Program-made: the position numbers and the translations under genes
Shown here: positions 1-8,528 of the stretch, piece by piece
Layout: each line of letters starts with the position of its first letter
Position numbering within the stretch: the stretch's first letter is position 1
DNA from: ZC4RG17 sp036380875
GTDB lineage: Bacteria > Actinomycetota > Acidimicrobiia > Spongiisociales > ZC4RG35
Reading direction: 5' to 3'
Assembly (NCBI GenBank): GCA_036380875.1
Contig: DASVDX010000035.1
Location: 1-64,000 of the forward strand
DNA length: 64,000 nucleotides
Notes under the pieces: model-generated
What the model saw: only the letters and a program-made list of their open reading frames with translations
The model's database searches: none
What the model was told of the DNA's origin: nothing

Positions 1-1
1 C

Positions 2-529
2 GACGACGTAGCCTCCCGTCTCCAGGAGAAGCTGGTGAGGCGTCATCCCCACGTGTTCGGGGACGTGGAGGTGGAGGACGCCGCCGAGGTGGCCGCCAAC
101 TGGGAGCAGATCAAGCGCCAGGAGCGGGGGGACGAAGAGCCAGAGTCCTTGCTCGACGGGGTTCCAGCGGGCCTGCCCGCACTCGAGCGCGCCGAGGCGC
201 TGCAACGCCGGGCAGCCAAGGTCGGATTCGACTGGGAGACACCGGAGCAAATCGTCGAGGTGCTCCGCCAGGAAGTCGAAGAGCTGGAGGCGGCTCTGGT
301 GGACGATGCCGATGCCGTCTCCGAGCTCGGCGACGTCGTCTTCACTGCCGTCAATCTCCTGCGCCGCCTGGGCGTGACCGGGGAGGAGGCGCTGCGCCGG
401 GCCAACGCCCGGTTCGAGGAGCGCTTCCGGGCGATGGAGGCCGAAGGGCCACTCGAAGGGCTGACCCTCGAGGAAATGGACGCCCGCTGGCAGGCCGCGA
501 AGGAGAAGCTCGGCCGTTCGGTGGGATGA
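2..529 (+). CDS. mazG: MazG nucleoside triphosphate pyrophosphohydrolase, 5' end outside window
   Basis: Open from the window edge, so this is the C-terminal part of the gene; the first in-frame GTG, at 35, lies inside conserved sequence (EKLVRRHPHVFGD) and is not the real start. MazG proteins hydrolyse (d)NTPs to monophosphates and pyrophosphate and are thought to clean the nucleotide pool. The RRHPHVF motif, then an acidic EExxE helix (EVEELEAA) and a downstream ELGDVVFTAVN segment match the second MazG domain, where these acids bind Mg2+. The C-terminus is complete. The adjacent gene is eno, an order I associate with actinobacterial genomes. Confidence 0.9.
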   Translation, partial: DDVASRLQEKLVRRHPHVFGDVEVEDAAEVAANWEQIKRQERGDEEPESLLDGVPAGLPALERAEALQRRAAKVGFDWETPEQIVEVLRQEVEELEAALVDDADAVSELGDVVFTAVNLLRRLGVTGEEALRRANARFEERFRAMEAEGPLEGLTLEEMDARWQAAKEKLGRSVG

Positions 530-592
530 GGGGCGCCGGATGAGCGGCGCAGGGCCCAGGATTCGATACGCTGAGCCGCTGTGAGGTGGTGC

Positions 593-598
593 TAGCGT
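593..598 (+). promoter_or_regulatory. Candidate -10 element for eno (leadered)
   Basis: TAGCGT lies 27 nt before the eno ATG at 626. That leaves room for a short leader carrying the AAGGAGG Shine-Dalgarno sequence at 613-619. No clear -35 is visible. Confidence 0.4.
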
Positions 599-625
599 GC
601 CGCCTCTGTGACAAGGAGGGTCCCG

Positions 626-1903
626 ATGTCTACTCAGATCAGTTCCATCCGGGCCCGTGAGATCCTCGACTCCCGGGGAAACCCGACCGTCGAGGCCGAG
701 GTCGTCCTCGCTGGCGGCGGCTTCGGCCGGGCCGCGGCCCCCTCGGGAGCATCGACAGGGGCACTCGAAGCCATCGAGCTTCGGGACGGCGGAGACCGCT
801 TCGGAGGTAAAGGGGTCTCGCGGGCGGTCGAAGCCGTCAACGAAACCATCGCCCCGGCGCTCGTCGGCATGGACGCCATCCGCCAGCAGGCGATCGACCA
901 GGTGATGCTCGACCTCGACGGCACGCCCAACAAGGCCTCGTTGGGCGCCAACGCCATCCTCGCCGTGTCGCTGGCGACGGCTCGGGCCGCCGCCGATCAA
1001 CTCGGGATACCTCTCTACCGCTACCTGGGCGGTCCCGGCGCCAACACCCTCCCCGTGCCGATGCTGAATGTCCTCAACGGGGGAGCGCACGCCGCCAACT
1101 CGGTCGACATCCAAGAGTTCATGATCGTCCCCGGCGGCCTGCCGTCCTTCCGGGAAGCCCTCCGGGCCGGCGTCGAGGTCTATCACGCATTGAAGAAGGT
1201 GCTTTCGGGCCGGGGCCTGTCGACCAACGTCGGCGACGAGGGCGGTTTCGCCCCCAACCTCCCCACCAACCGCGCCGCCCTCGAGCTGTTGGCGGAAGCG
1301 ATCGAGACGGCGGGCTACGAGTTGGGCGGCGAGGTCGCCCTGGCGCTCGACGTCGCCTCATCGGAGCTGTACCGGGAAGGGGTCTACTCGCTCGAAGGCG
1401 AGAAGATGTCGTCCGGCGACCTGATCCAGTACCTCGCCGACCTCGTCGAGGAGTTCCCCCTGGTGTCGATCGAGGACGGGATGGCCGAGGACGATTGGGA
1501 CGGCTGGGTGGCCCTGACCGAGCGACTGGGAACCAAGGTCCAGCTCGTCGGCGATGACCTGTTCGTCACCAACTCCGAGATCCTGGCTCGTGGCATCGAG
1601 CGAGGAGCCGCCAACGCCATCCTCATCAAGGTCAACCAGATCGGCTCGCTCTCGGAAACGCTGGCCACCATGGAGATGGCGGCCACGGCCTCGTTCGGGC
1701 GGATGGTGTCGCACCGGTCCGGCGAAACCGAGGACACGTTCATCTCCGACTTGGCCGTCGCCACCAACGCCGGACAGATCAAGACCGGGGCACCGGCGAG
1801 GAGCGAGCGGACCGCCAAGTACAACCAGTTGCTTCGGATCGAAGAGGACCTCGGCAACGAGGCCCGGTACGCCGGCTGGGAGACGTTCCGGAGACGCCGA
1901 TGA
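626..1903 (+). CDS. eno: Enolase (phosphopyruvate hydratase)
   Basis: Glycolytic and gluconeogenic enzyme interconverting 2-phosphoglycerate and phosphoenolpyruvate in the cytoplasm. The 425 residues match the family's usual length. Visible hallmarks are SRGNPTVEAEV near the N-terminus, GDEGGFAPN around residue 203 (general acid/base Glu), SIEDGMAEDDW around 280 (metal-binding Asp/Glu), ILIKVNQIGS with the catalytic Lys near 335, and SHRSGETEDTFI near 363. The ATG at 626 is chosen over an in-frame GTG at 608 because AAGGAGG at 613-619 is well spaced for it and MSTQISSIRA is a typical enolase beginning. Its stop overlaps the next start by 4 bp, coupling it to the ftsB-like gene. Confidence 0.97.
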   Translation: MSTQISSIRAREILDSRGNPTVEAEVVLAGGGFGRAAAPSGASTGALEAIELRDGGDRFGGKGVSRAVEAVNETIAPALVGMDAIRQQAIDQVMLDLDGTPNKASLGANAILAVSLATARAAADQLGIPLYRYLGGPGANTLPVPMLNVLNGGAHAANSVDIQEFMIVPGGLPSFREALRAGVEVYHALKKVLSGRGLSTNVGDEGGFAPNLPTNRAALELLAEAIETAGYELGGEVALALDVASSELYREGVYSLEGEKMSSGDLIQYLADLVEEFPLVSIEDGMAEDDWDGWVALTERLGTKVQLVGDDLFVTNSEILARGIERGAANAILIKVNQIGSLSETLATMEMAATASFGRMVSHRSGETEDTFISDLAVATNAGQIKTGAPARSERTAKYNQLLRIEEDLGNEARYAGWETFRRRR

Positions 1904-2286
1904 AGCTCCACCGCGTCGCTCTGGTCTCCTTCACCTTGACGCTGCTTCTCGTCGGCTTGGCCGTGGTCACCAACGTCGTCCCCTACCGCCAGATCGTCGA
2001 GCAGAAGAGGCAGGTGGCGGAGGCGGCCGCCGAGTTGGCGGCCCTCCAGGAGGAGAATGCCATCCTCACCGCCAGGCGCGACGCGTTGCAGACACCCGTC
2101 GAGATCGAGCGTCTTGCCCGGGAGAAGCTCGGTTACGTCCGGCCGGGCGAGATCGCCTACGTCGTGCTCGACCCGCCCGAGTCTCCGACCACGACGATTC
2201 CGGCCGAGGAAGAGGAACCGGTGGAAGACGAGTCCCTCCTCGAGGAGGTGTGGGACTTCGTCACCGGTGCCGACCTGGTCAAGTGA
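1900..2286 (+). CDS. ftsB: FtsB/DivIC-type septum formation initiator
   Basis: A 128-residue single-pass membrane protein. A short basic N-terminus is followed by a membrane segment at about 8-26, a coiled coil at about 31-65 and the family motif ERLAREKLGYVRPGE near 75-89. The family links early and late division proteins at the septum, with the coiled coil outside the membrane. The acidic, Pro/Thr-rich C-terminal tail after residue 95 is longer than in the smallest members. The ATG overlaps the eno stop (ATGA), and the downstream DUF501 start overlaps this stop. The eno-ftsB-DUF501-ppx order is common in Actinomycetota. The symbol is by family; divIC would serve equally. Confidence 0.88.
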   Translation: MKLHRVALVSFTLTLLLVGLAVVTNVVPYRQIVEQKRQVAEAAAELAALQEENAILTARRDALQTPVEIERLAREKLGYVRPGEIAYVVLDPPESPTTTIPAEEEEPVEDESLLEEVWDFVTGADLVK

Positions 2287-2792
2287 CCGACGAGGCGACG
2301 GTCGAAGCCCAGATCGGCCGCCCACTCCGTGCCGCCTCCCAGGTAGTCGCCCGCTGTCACCTCGGTTTGCCCGTCGTCGTGGCGGTGCCTCCCATCCTCG
2401 ACGACGGGACACCTTTCCCCACTCGCTACTGGCTCACGTGCCCATTGGCGGTCACCCGCATCGGCCGTCTGGAGGCGTCGGGAGGCGTGAAACGCATGGA
2501 GGCCAAGGCGGAGGTCGACGCCGAATTCGGCGCGGCACTGGCCGAGGCACATCGCCGCTACGCCGCCGAACGTGACGCCCTCGTTCCCGACGGTGTCGAG
2601 CCGCGGCCCAGAGGGGGAGTGGGAGGCAGCAGCCGGGGAGTCAAGTGCCTCCACGCCCACTACGCCGACTACGCCGCCGGCAACCCCAACCCGGTCGGTG
2701 AACTGGTGGCGGCGTGGATCGAGCCGCTCGACTGCGTGATCCCCTGCGTGATCGAGGGCGCCCGCAACCCCGACTGGTCCCCCCGGCCCTGA
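2283..2792 (+). CDS. DUF501 family protein
   Basis: A 169-residue protein recognised by its length, by FPTRYWLTCP near residue 41, by GVKRMEAK, and by the conserved GVKCLHAHYADYAAG near 119 followed by NPVGELV. Function is unknown; the family sits almost invariably between the ftsB-like gene and ppx in actinobacterial chromosomes. The conserved Cys-X2-His-X-His cluster suggests metal binding or catalysis, but that is inference. The GTG start overlaps the preceding stop, so translation is probably coupled. The next gene begins immediately after its stop codon. Confidence 0.88.
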   Translation: MTDEATVEAQIGRPLRAASQVVARCHLGLPVVVAVPPILDDGTPFPTRYWLTCPLAVTRIGRLEASGGVKRMEAKAEVDAEFGAALAEAHRRYAAERDALVPDGVEPRPRGGVGGSSRGVKCLHAHYADYAAGNPNPVGELVAAWIEPLDCVIPCVIEGARNPDWSPRP

Positions 2793-3659
2793 ATGCGCCT
2801 CGCCGCCGTCGACATCGGGACCAACTCTGTCCGCCTCCTCGTCGTCGACCACGATCGCTCCGACCTGGTCCGGCGCACCGTCATCACCGGACTCGGCCGG
2901 GGAATGCAGCACACGGGGCGCCTGAATCCCGATGGTCGAGTCGAGACTCTCGCCGTGTTGGGTGAGTACCGCCGCGAGATGGAGGGCTTGGGGGCCGGCG
3001 CCGTGCGAGCGGTGATGACGGCGGTAGGCCGGTCTGCTTCGGACGTGGAACCCTTCCTCGAGGAGGCGAAGGGGGCGCTCGGAATCCGTCCCGAAGTCAT
3101 CTCCGGACACGAGGAGGCACGGCTGTCGTACCGGGGTGCGGTCGCCGGGCTGGAAGGCGGCGATTGGACTGTCGTCGACATCGGCGGGGGCAGCACCGAG
3201 ATCGTCTCCGCCGCGGCGGCCCGTTCGGCCGACATCGGCTCGGTCCGCCTCACCGACCTCTTCCTCGGTGCCCGGCCGGCGCCGGCGGAGGCGGTGGAAG
3301 CCGCCCGGGAGCACGCCCGCCGGATCTTGGCCGGCGAGAAGGCGCCGGATGGTGTAGTGGGGGTCGCCGGGACCTGGACGACTCTGGCGGCGTTGACGCT
3401 CGAGGAGTACGACCCCGAACGGGTCCATCACTTCACCCTCGGGCGGTCCCAGGTGACGGGCTGGGTGGAGCGCCTGGCCATGCTCAGCGTGGAAGAGACG
3501 GCCGCGCTGCCCGGTATCGAGCCACGGCGGGCGCCGGTGATCCTCGGCGGCGCGATCGTCGCCGAGCAGGTCATGGAGGTTCTGGGAGTCGACCACTGCC
3601 TGGTATCGGAACGGGACCTGCTCGACGGCATCGTCGCCGGCCTCCGGGACGCCGGGTGA
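2793..3659 (+). CDS. ppx: Ppx/GppA family exopolyphosphatase
   Basis: A 288-residue ASKHA-fold phosphatase. The phosphate-1 motif DIGTNSVRLLV lies at residues 7-17 and the phosphate-2 motif DIGGGSTEIV at about 129-138. Family members release phosphate from polyphosphate or hydrolyse pppGpp. Only the two-lobed N-terminal core is present, without the C-terminal helical domain of E. coli Ppx, which is the usual actinobacterial short form. The ATG directly follows the DUF501 stop, so the four genes from eno are probably cotranscribed. Whether polyphosphate or pppGpp is preferred cannot be read from the sequence. Confidence 0.92.
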   Translation: MRLAAVDIGTNSVRLLVVDHDRSDLVRRTVITGLGRGMQHTGRLNPDGRVETLAVLGEYRREMEGLGAGAVRAVMTAVGRSASDVEPFLEEAKGALGIRPEVISGHEEARLSYRGAVAGLEGGDWTVVDIGGGSTEIVSAAAARSADIGSVRLTDLFLGARPAPAEAVEAAREHARRILAGEKAPDGVVGVAGTWTTLAALTLEEYDPERVHHFTLGRSQVTGWVERLAMLSVEETAALPGIEPRRAPVILGGAIVAEQVMEVLGVDHCLVSERDLLDGIVAGLRDAG

Positions 3660-3678
3660 ACGGAGTCTTCGAACTCGG

Positions 3679-3684
3679 TACCGT
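3679..3684 (+). promoter_or_regulatory. Candidate -10 element for tRNA-Leu
   Basis: TACCGT lies 15 nt before the mature tRNA 5' end, giving a predicted start about 8-9 nt upstream of it. No convincing -35 is seen. Confidence 0.35.
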
Positions 3685-3699
3685 GGGGAGAGAGTTCGT

Positions 3700-3787
3700 G
3701 CCCGGGTGGCGGAACTGGTCAGACGCGGAGGTCTTAAAAACCTCTGTCCCCGAGCGGGACGTGTGGGTTCGACTCCCACCCCGGGTA
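3700..3787 (+). tRNA. tRNA-Leu (anticodon UAA)
   Basis: An 88-nt class II tRNA folds cleanly. The acceptor stem pairs GCCCGGG (3700-3706) with CCCGGGT (3780-3786) and has a G-U first pair. The D arm is followed by the anticodon stem GAGGT/ACCTC with loop CTTAAAA, giving anticodon TAA, which reads UUA (and UUG by wobble). A long GC-rich variable arm, typical of tRNA-Leu, covers about 3745-3762. The T arm is GTGGG-TTCGACT-CCCAC (3763-3779). Discriminator A is at 3787 and CCA is not encoded. TTA codons are rare in a genome of this composition. Confidence 0.96.
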
Positions 3788-3971
3788 CTGTCACTATTTG
3801 GCCCCCGCCACCCACCCCGGTCGGCGTCGGCGATGATTCGGATCCCGCCACCCACCCGTCCCGCCCTTGCGCGTCTCTGTCGGTTTGTGCGTCGGTCGCT
3901 CTGCGGCTTCTTCCCGTGTCGCCATCCGTGTCGCCCGACGAGTGAGTATCCGGGCGATTTGCCGGCTGGGG

Positions 3972-4000
3972 TTGCGGTAGGACGGCCCGCAACGCATCCT
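3972..4000 (+). promoter_or_regulatory. Candidate aceK promoter
   Basis: TTGCGG (3972-3977) and CATCCT (3995-4000) are separated by 17 nt and end 10 nt before the aceK GTG, implying a leader of only a few bases. The rest of 3788-4010 holds nothing I can name apart from a 14-bp direct repeat (3804-3817 and 3844-3857). Confidence 0.35.
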
Positions 4001-4010
4001 GGTCGGCGTC

Positions 4011-5756
4011 GTGACGTCCGAAAGTCCCGCTCTCTCCGATTCCCGTCTCGCCAACCTCGGGGCGCGGCTCATCTCCGAGGCCTATGAGGACTTCGAGAGC
4101 CGCTTTCGCATCGTCACCCGGCGGGCCCGGGTTCGGTTCGCCGAGCGGGACTGGAAGGGCATGGCCGCCGACGCCCGGGAGAGGCTAGATCTGTACGAAC
4201 GCGTCGCCCGGCGAGCCGCCGACTCGATCCGCGACCTGCTCGAGAACCGCACCAAAGACCAGATGGTGTGGGCGGGGATGAAGGCCGTCTACTCCGGGCT
4301 GATCATGGAGCGCCACGATTGGGAGCTCGCCGAGACCTTCTTCAACTCGGTGACTCGCCGGATCTTCACCACTGTCGGCGTCGATCCCCGCATCGAGTTC
4401 GTCGACACCGACTACGAAACGCCGCCCTCGGACTCGGTCGCACCCATCCACCGCACCTACCCGAGCATGCCTATTCCCGAGCTCGTGAGGCGGATCCTGG
4501 TCGACGCCGGCCTGGGAGCGAGTTTCGTCGACCTCGATGGGGACTCTGCCCGAGCCACCGAGCGGATCTCCGAGCACCTCCGAACGATCGGGGCACTGCG
4601 GGTCGTCGACCGCACCGAGGTAGTCGACGCCGTGTTCTTCCGCGGCAAGGGGGCCTACGTCGTCGGTCGCATGTACTCGGGATCCCATGTGGTGCCGCTC
4701 GTGCTCGCCCTGCTCCATCCACCCGAGGGCGTCGTCCTGGATGCCGTTCTTCTCACCGAGAACCAGCTCTCGATCCTCTTCTCGTTCACTCGGTCGTACT
4801 TCCACGTGGACGTCGACCGGCCATGGGACCTGATCCGCTTCCTCCGCTCCCTGATGCCGAGGAAGCGACTGGCCGAGCTCTACATCAGCATCGGCCACAA
4901 CAAACACGGCAAGACGTCGCTCTACCGCGAGCTGCGCTCGCACATGCACGCCTCGGGGGATCGCTTCACCCTCGCCCGGGGCGCCCGGGGCCTGGTGATG
5001 GTCGTCTTCACCCTCCCGGGATTCGATGTGGTCTTCAAGGTGATCAAGGACCGCTTTCCTCCCCAGAAGACCACCACCCGCTCCCAGGTCAAGGAGAAAT
5101 ACCAGTTCGTGTTCCATCACGACCGGGCCGGCCGGCTCGTCGATGCTCAAGAGTTCAACTACCTCGCCCTGCCCCGCGATCGGTTCGAGCCGGAAGTGCT
5201 GGAGGCGCTGACAACGGAGTGCGCCCGGTCGGTCGACGTCGACGACGAGTCGGTGACCATCCGTCATTGCTACGTGGAGCGCCGCGTGATCCCTCTCGAC
5301 CTGTACCTGCGGCATGCCGACGTCACGCTCGCCCGGGAGGCGATGGTCGACTACGGCAGGGCCTTGCGTGAGCTCGCCGCCTCGGGGATCTTCCCCGGCG
5401 ACCTCCTCCTGAAGAACTTCGGCGTCACTCGCCACGGGCGGGTCGTCTTCTACGACTACGACGAGTTGTCCCCGCTGACCGACGTCAACTTCCGTCACAT
5501 GCCCGATGCTTCCGACCCGGACGTGGAGCTGGCACCCCAGAGCTGGTTCTCGGTCGGGCCCACCGACGTCTTCCCTTCCGAGTTCTCCACGTTCCTCGGT
5601 GTGCAAGGGGAGATCCGACAGGCATTCGAGTCCTACCACGCCGAGTTGTTCGACGCCGGCTGGTGGAAGGCGATGCAGGCCCGGGTCGAGGACGGGGAGC
5701 TGATCGAGATATATCCATACGATTCCCGCGCCCGTCTCGAAACGCGTTTGCGTTAG
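4011..5756 (+). CDS. aceK: Isocitrate dehydrogenase kinase/phosphatase AceK
   Basis: A bifunctional enzyme that phosphorylates and dephosphorylates isocitrate dehydrogenase, setting the split between the TCA cycle and the glyoxylate bypass. At 581 residues it is as long as E. coli AceK. The signatures are unmistakable: MVVFTLPGFDVVFKVIKDRF with the ATP-binding Lys near residue 343, then FHHDRAGRLVDAQEF, then GIFPGDLLLKNFG with the catalytic Asp near 464, followed by VTRHGRVVFYDYDE. The regulatory N-terminal helical domain is present. GTG start; no good Shine-Dalgarno sequence. No aceA, aceB or icd is nearby. The neighbour 9 bp downstream is an acetyltransferase/acyl-CoA synthetase fusion, suggesting a carbon-flux control locus. 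The family is best known from Proteobacteria, so horizontal origin is possible. Confidence 0.95.
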   Translation: MTSESPALSDSRLANLGARLISEAYEDFESRFRIVTRRARVRFAERDWKGMAADARERLDLYERVARRAADSIRDLLENRTKDQMVWAGMKAVYSGLIMERHDWELAETFFNSVTRRIFTTVGVDPRIEFVDTDYETPPSDSVAPIHRTYPSMPIPELVRRILVDAGLGASFVDLDGDSARATERISEHLRTIGALRVVDRTEVVDAVFFRGKGAYVVGRMYSGSHVVPLVLALLHPPEGVVLDAVLLTENQLSILFSFTRSYFHVDVDRPWDLIRFLRSLMPRKRLAELYISIGHNKHGKTSLYRELRSHMHASGDRFTLARGARGLVMVVFTLPGFDVVFKVIKDRFPPQKTTTRSQVKEKYQFVFHHDRAGRLVDAQEFNYLALPRDRFEPEVLEALTTECARSVDVDDESVTIRHCYVERRVIPLDLYLRHADVTLAREAMVDYGRALRELAASGIFPGDLLLKNFGVTRHGRVVFYDYDELSPLTDVNFRHMPDASDPDVELAPQSWFSVGPTDVFPSEFSTFLGVQGEIRQAFESYHAELFDAGWWKAMQARVEDGELIEIYPYDSRARLETRLR

Positions 5757-5759
5757 CCT
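5754..5759 (+). promoter_or_regulatory. Leaderless-type -10 element (GNAT/acyl-CoA synthetase gene)
   Basis: TAGCCT ends 6 nt before the GTG at 5766 and overlaps the aceK stop codon. The downstream gene may therefore have its own leaderless promoter as well as readthrough from aceK. Confidence 0.5.
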
Positions 5760-5765
5760 CGGATC

Positions 5766-8486
5766 GTGGTTGATTACCCAAGCGAATACGAGCTGTCGGT
5801 CGTCCTCCGGGACGGGAGCGGCGTCCAGATCCGGCCCATCCGCCCCGACGACGGGGACCTGATCAGAGACCTCTTCGAGCGGCTCGGACCCGAGAGCCGC
5901 TACTTCCGCTTCTTCCGGGTCAAGCACACCCTCGACCCCGAGGAGATCGAGTACTTCACCCACGTCGACTACCACGAGCGGATGGCGCTCGTTGCCATCG
6001 CCCAGGACCGGATCATCGGCGTCGGGCGCTACGACGCCCTGAAAGACGACCCCTCGACTGCAGAGGTCGCCTTCGCCGTGGCCGACGAGCACCAGGGGAG
6101 GGGAGTCGGCACCGAGTTGCTGCTTCTGTTGACCTCGTACGCCCGCAACCACGGCATCAAGCGGTTCACGGCGTACGTCCTACCCGAGAACCGCCAGATG
6201 ATGCGGGTGTTCCGCAACTCGGGGTTCGAGCTCACCCGCACGCTGGAGGAGGGCATGTACACCGTGGACTTCCCCGTCGAGGAATCCGAGAGCACCATCG
6301 CCGTCTGGGGCGAAAAGGAGCGGCGGGCGGTCACTGCCTCCCTCGGCCCGATATTCGTTCCCCGCTCCATCGCCGTGATCGGAGCGTCGACCGACCCGGG
6401 GTCGATCGGCAACCGCGTCTTCCGCAACCTGTTCCAGGACGGGTTCACGGGGCCGATCTACCCGGTGAACCCGAACGCCAAGGTCGTCAACTCGGTGCGG
6501 GCCTACCCGTCCGTGCTCGACATCCCCGACGACGTGGACCTGGCCTACATCGTCGTCCCGGCGAAGGTCGTCCTCGATGTCGTCCGCCAGTGCGTCGAGA
6601 AGGGAGTGCGCGGCATCGTCGTCATCTCGGCCGGGTTCGGAGAGGTGGGCGAGGAAGGCGCCGCCCGGGAAAAGCAGCTCCTCTCGATCGTCCGCCACGC
6701 CGGCATCCGCATGATCGGCCCCAACTGCCTGGGCGTGATCAACACGAATGCCGCCGTCAGGATGAACGGCTCCTTCTCGCCGGTGTACCCGCTCCCGGGC
6801 AACATCGCCATGTCGTCGCAGTCGGGGGCGCTGGGCATCGCCATCCTCGACTACGCCACGGCGGCGGGAATCGGGCTCTCGTATTTCGTGTCGGTAGGCA
6901 ACAAGGCCGACGTCTCCGGCAACGACCTGCTGCTGGCGTGGGAAGAAGACCCGAACGTCGACGTGATCCTCCTCTACCTGGAGTCGTTCGGCAACCCGAA
7001 GAAGTTCTCCCGCATCGCCCGCCGCATCTCCCGCCGCAAGCCGATCATCGCGGTGAAATCGGGCCGCACCCAAGCGGGAAGCCGGGCGGCCTCCAGCCAC
7101 ACCGGCGCCCTAGCTTCTTCCGACATCGCCGTCGACGCCCTGTTCCGTCAGGCCGGCGTCATCCGCGTGGACACCATCGAGCAGATGTTCGCCGTGGGCC
7201 GCCTCCTCGCCGACCAGCCCATCCCAGGCGGGCGAAACGTCGCCATCGTCACCAATGCCGGTGGTCCCGGCATCCTCGCCGCCGACGCCCTGGAAGCCAT
7301 GGGCCTCGATCTGCCGGCGCTGAGCGACGACGTCCAGAAGAAGCTGAGGGAGAAGCTGCCGGCGGAGGCCGCCACCACCAACCCGGTGGATCTCATCGCC
7401 TCGGCGGGCCCGGAGGAGTTCTATCACGCCACCTCGACCATCATCCAGTCCGGCGAGGTGGACTCGGTGGTCGTGATCCACGTCGAGGTCACCCCGGGAG
7501 CGGCCGTGCCCGTGGCGGAGGCGCTGCGCCGGGTGCAAGACGACCACACGGGCGAGATCACGCTGTTGACCGTGTTCATGGGCGGCGAAGACGCCGCTTC
7601 GCTGCTGGCCGGCAACGACGGCTCGCGGACGATCCCTCACTACCAGTTCCCCGAGCAGGCGGCTCTGGCTCTCACCCGGGCCGTCAACTACGGCGAGTGG
7701 ACGCGTCGCGACCCGGGCAGTGTTCCGCATCTCACCGACGTCGATGCGGTCGCCGCCCGGGGCATCGTCGACCCGGCCCTGGATCGCCTCGGCCCCGAGG
7801 GCGGCTGGCTCGAACCGGAGGAGGTGATGGGCCTGCTCGAGACGGTCGGCTTGCGGGTGCCGGTCACCAAGACCGCCACGACCGAGGACGAGGCGGTGGC
7901 CATCGCCGCCGAGATCGGCCGGTCCGTCTTGAAGGTCATCTCCCCCTCGGCCCTCCACAAATCCGACGTCGGGGGCGTCGTCCTCGACGTCTCGGGTGAG
8001 GAGGAAGTGCGGGCGGCCTACCGGCAGGTGACGTCGGCCGTGCCGGACCCCGAAGGCGTCGTAGTGCAGTCGTTCGTCCCCGCCGGCCACGAGGTCCTCA
8101 TCGGGTCGACGGAGGACCCGAGCTTCGGGCCGCTCATCGTCTTCGGATTGGGCGGCGTGACCGTCGAGTTGCTGGGCGACGTCGCCTTCCGGATCCATCC
8201 GCTCACCGACGTCGACGCCGCCGAGATGGTCCGCTCCATCAAGGGCTTTCGGATGCTCGAGGGCTACCGGAACATGCCCGAGGGCGACGTGGCGGCGGTG
8301 GAGGAGGCGCTCTTGCGGGTGTCGACGCTCATCACGGAGGTGCCCGAGATCATCGAGATGGACCTGAACCCGGTCAAGGTGCTCGCCCCCGGCGAAGGTG
8401 TGGTCGTGGTCGACGCCCGTATCAGGGTGAAGCCTCTTGCACCGACGGAACGGCCGGAACTCGCCGACCTGCCGTCGGTGAAATGA
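5766..8486 (+). CDS. GNAT acetyltransferase fused to ADP-forming acyl-CoA synthetase (Pat-like)
   Basis: A 906-residue fusion. Residues ~18-165 form a GNAT domain with the acetyl-CoA loop HQGRGVGTELL near 108. Then come a CoA-binding Rossmann domain (VIGASTDPGSIGN near 203), a ligase-like domain with SSHTGALA (candidate phospho-His 445), and an ATP-grasp domain from ~685 with SALHKSDVGGV and EMDLNPVKV. Bacterial protein lysine acetyltransferases of the Pat/PatZ group combine the same parts; here the GNAT domain comes first, an order I recall from streptomycete PatA. From memory, Salmonella Pat has lost the His and cannot make acyl-CoA, whereas this protein retains it and the ATP-grasp motifs. 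It may therefore both synthesise acyl-CoA and acetylate proteins. Placement after aceK suggests joint control of acetate metabolism. Confidence 0.9.
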   Translation: MVDYPSEYELSVVLRDGSGVQIRPIRPDDGDLIRDLFERLGPESRYFRFFRVKHTLDPEEIEYFTHVDYHERMALVAIAQDRIIGVGRYDALKDDPSTAEVAFAVADEHQGRGVGTELLLLLTSYARNHGIKRFTAYVLPENRQMMRVFRNSGFELTRTLEEGMYTVDFPVEESESTIAVWGEKERRAVTASLGPIFVPRSIAVIGASTDPGSIGNRVFRNLFQDGFTGPIYPVNPNAKVVNSVRAYPSVLDIPDDVDLAYIVVPAKVVLDVVRQCVEKGVRGIVVISAGFGEVGEEGAAREKQLLSIVRHAGIRMIGPNCLGVINTNAAVRMNGSFSPVYPLPGNIAMSSQSGALGIAILDYATAAGIGLSYFVSVGNKADVSGNDLLLAWEEDPNVDVILLYLESFGNPKKFSRIARRISRRKPIIAVKSGRTQAGSRAASSHTGALASSDIAVDALFRQAGVIRVDTIEQMFAVGRLLADQPIPGGRNVAIVTNAGGPGILAADALEAMGLDLPALSDDVQKKLREKLPAEAATTNPVDLIASAGPEEFYHATSTIIQSGEVDSVVVIHVEVTPGAAVPVAEALRRVQDDHTGEITLLTVFMGGEDAASLLAGNDGSRTIPHYQFPEQAALALTRAVNYGEWTRRDPGSVPHLTDVDAVAARGIVDPALDRLGPEGGWLEPEEVMGLLETVGLRVPVTKTATTEDEAVAIAAEIGRSVLKVISPSALHKSDVGGVVLDVSGEEEVRAAYRQVTSAVPDPEGVVVQSFVPAGHEVLIGSTEDPSFGPLIVFGLGGVTVELLGDVAFRIHPLTDVDAAEMVRSIKGFRMLEGYRNMPEGDVAAVEEALLRVSTLITEVPEIIEMDLNPVKVLAPGEGVVVVDARIRVKPLAPTERPELADLPSVK

Positions 8487-8497
8487 AATGAAGCCGG

Positions 8498-8503
8498 TAC
8501 AGT
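8498..8503 (+). promoter_or_regulatory. Candidate -10 element for enoyl-CoA hydratase gene
   Basis: TACAGT lies about 25 nt before the GTG at 8529. The implied short leader contains the Shine-Dalgarno GGAGG at 8520-8524. Confidence 0.4.
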
Positions 8504-8528
8504 CGCCGCACCCCGAACCGGAGGACAC

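Noticed and set aside
608..625. Upstream GTG start for eno adding six residues
   Set aside because: The AAGGAGG sequence at 613-619 serves the ATG at 626, and the added residues are not enolase-like.
3804..3857. 14-bp direct repeat (CCCGCCACCCACCC) after the tRNA gene, considered as an attachment site
   Set aside because: Both copies lie 40 bp apart in the same intergenic region, do not match the tRNA 3' end and flank no integrase or foreign segment.
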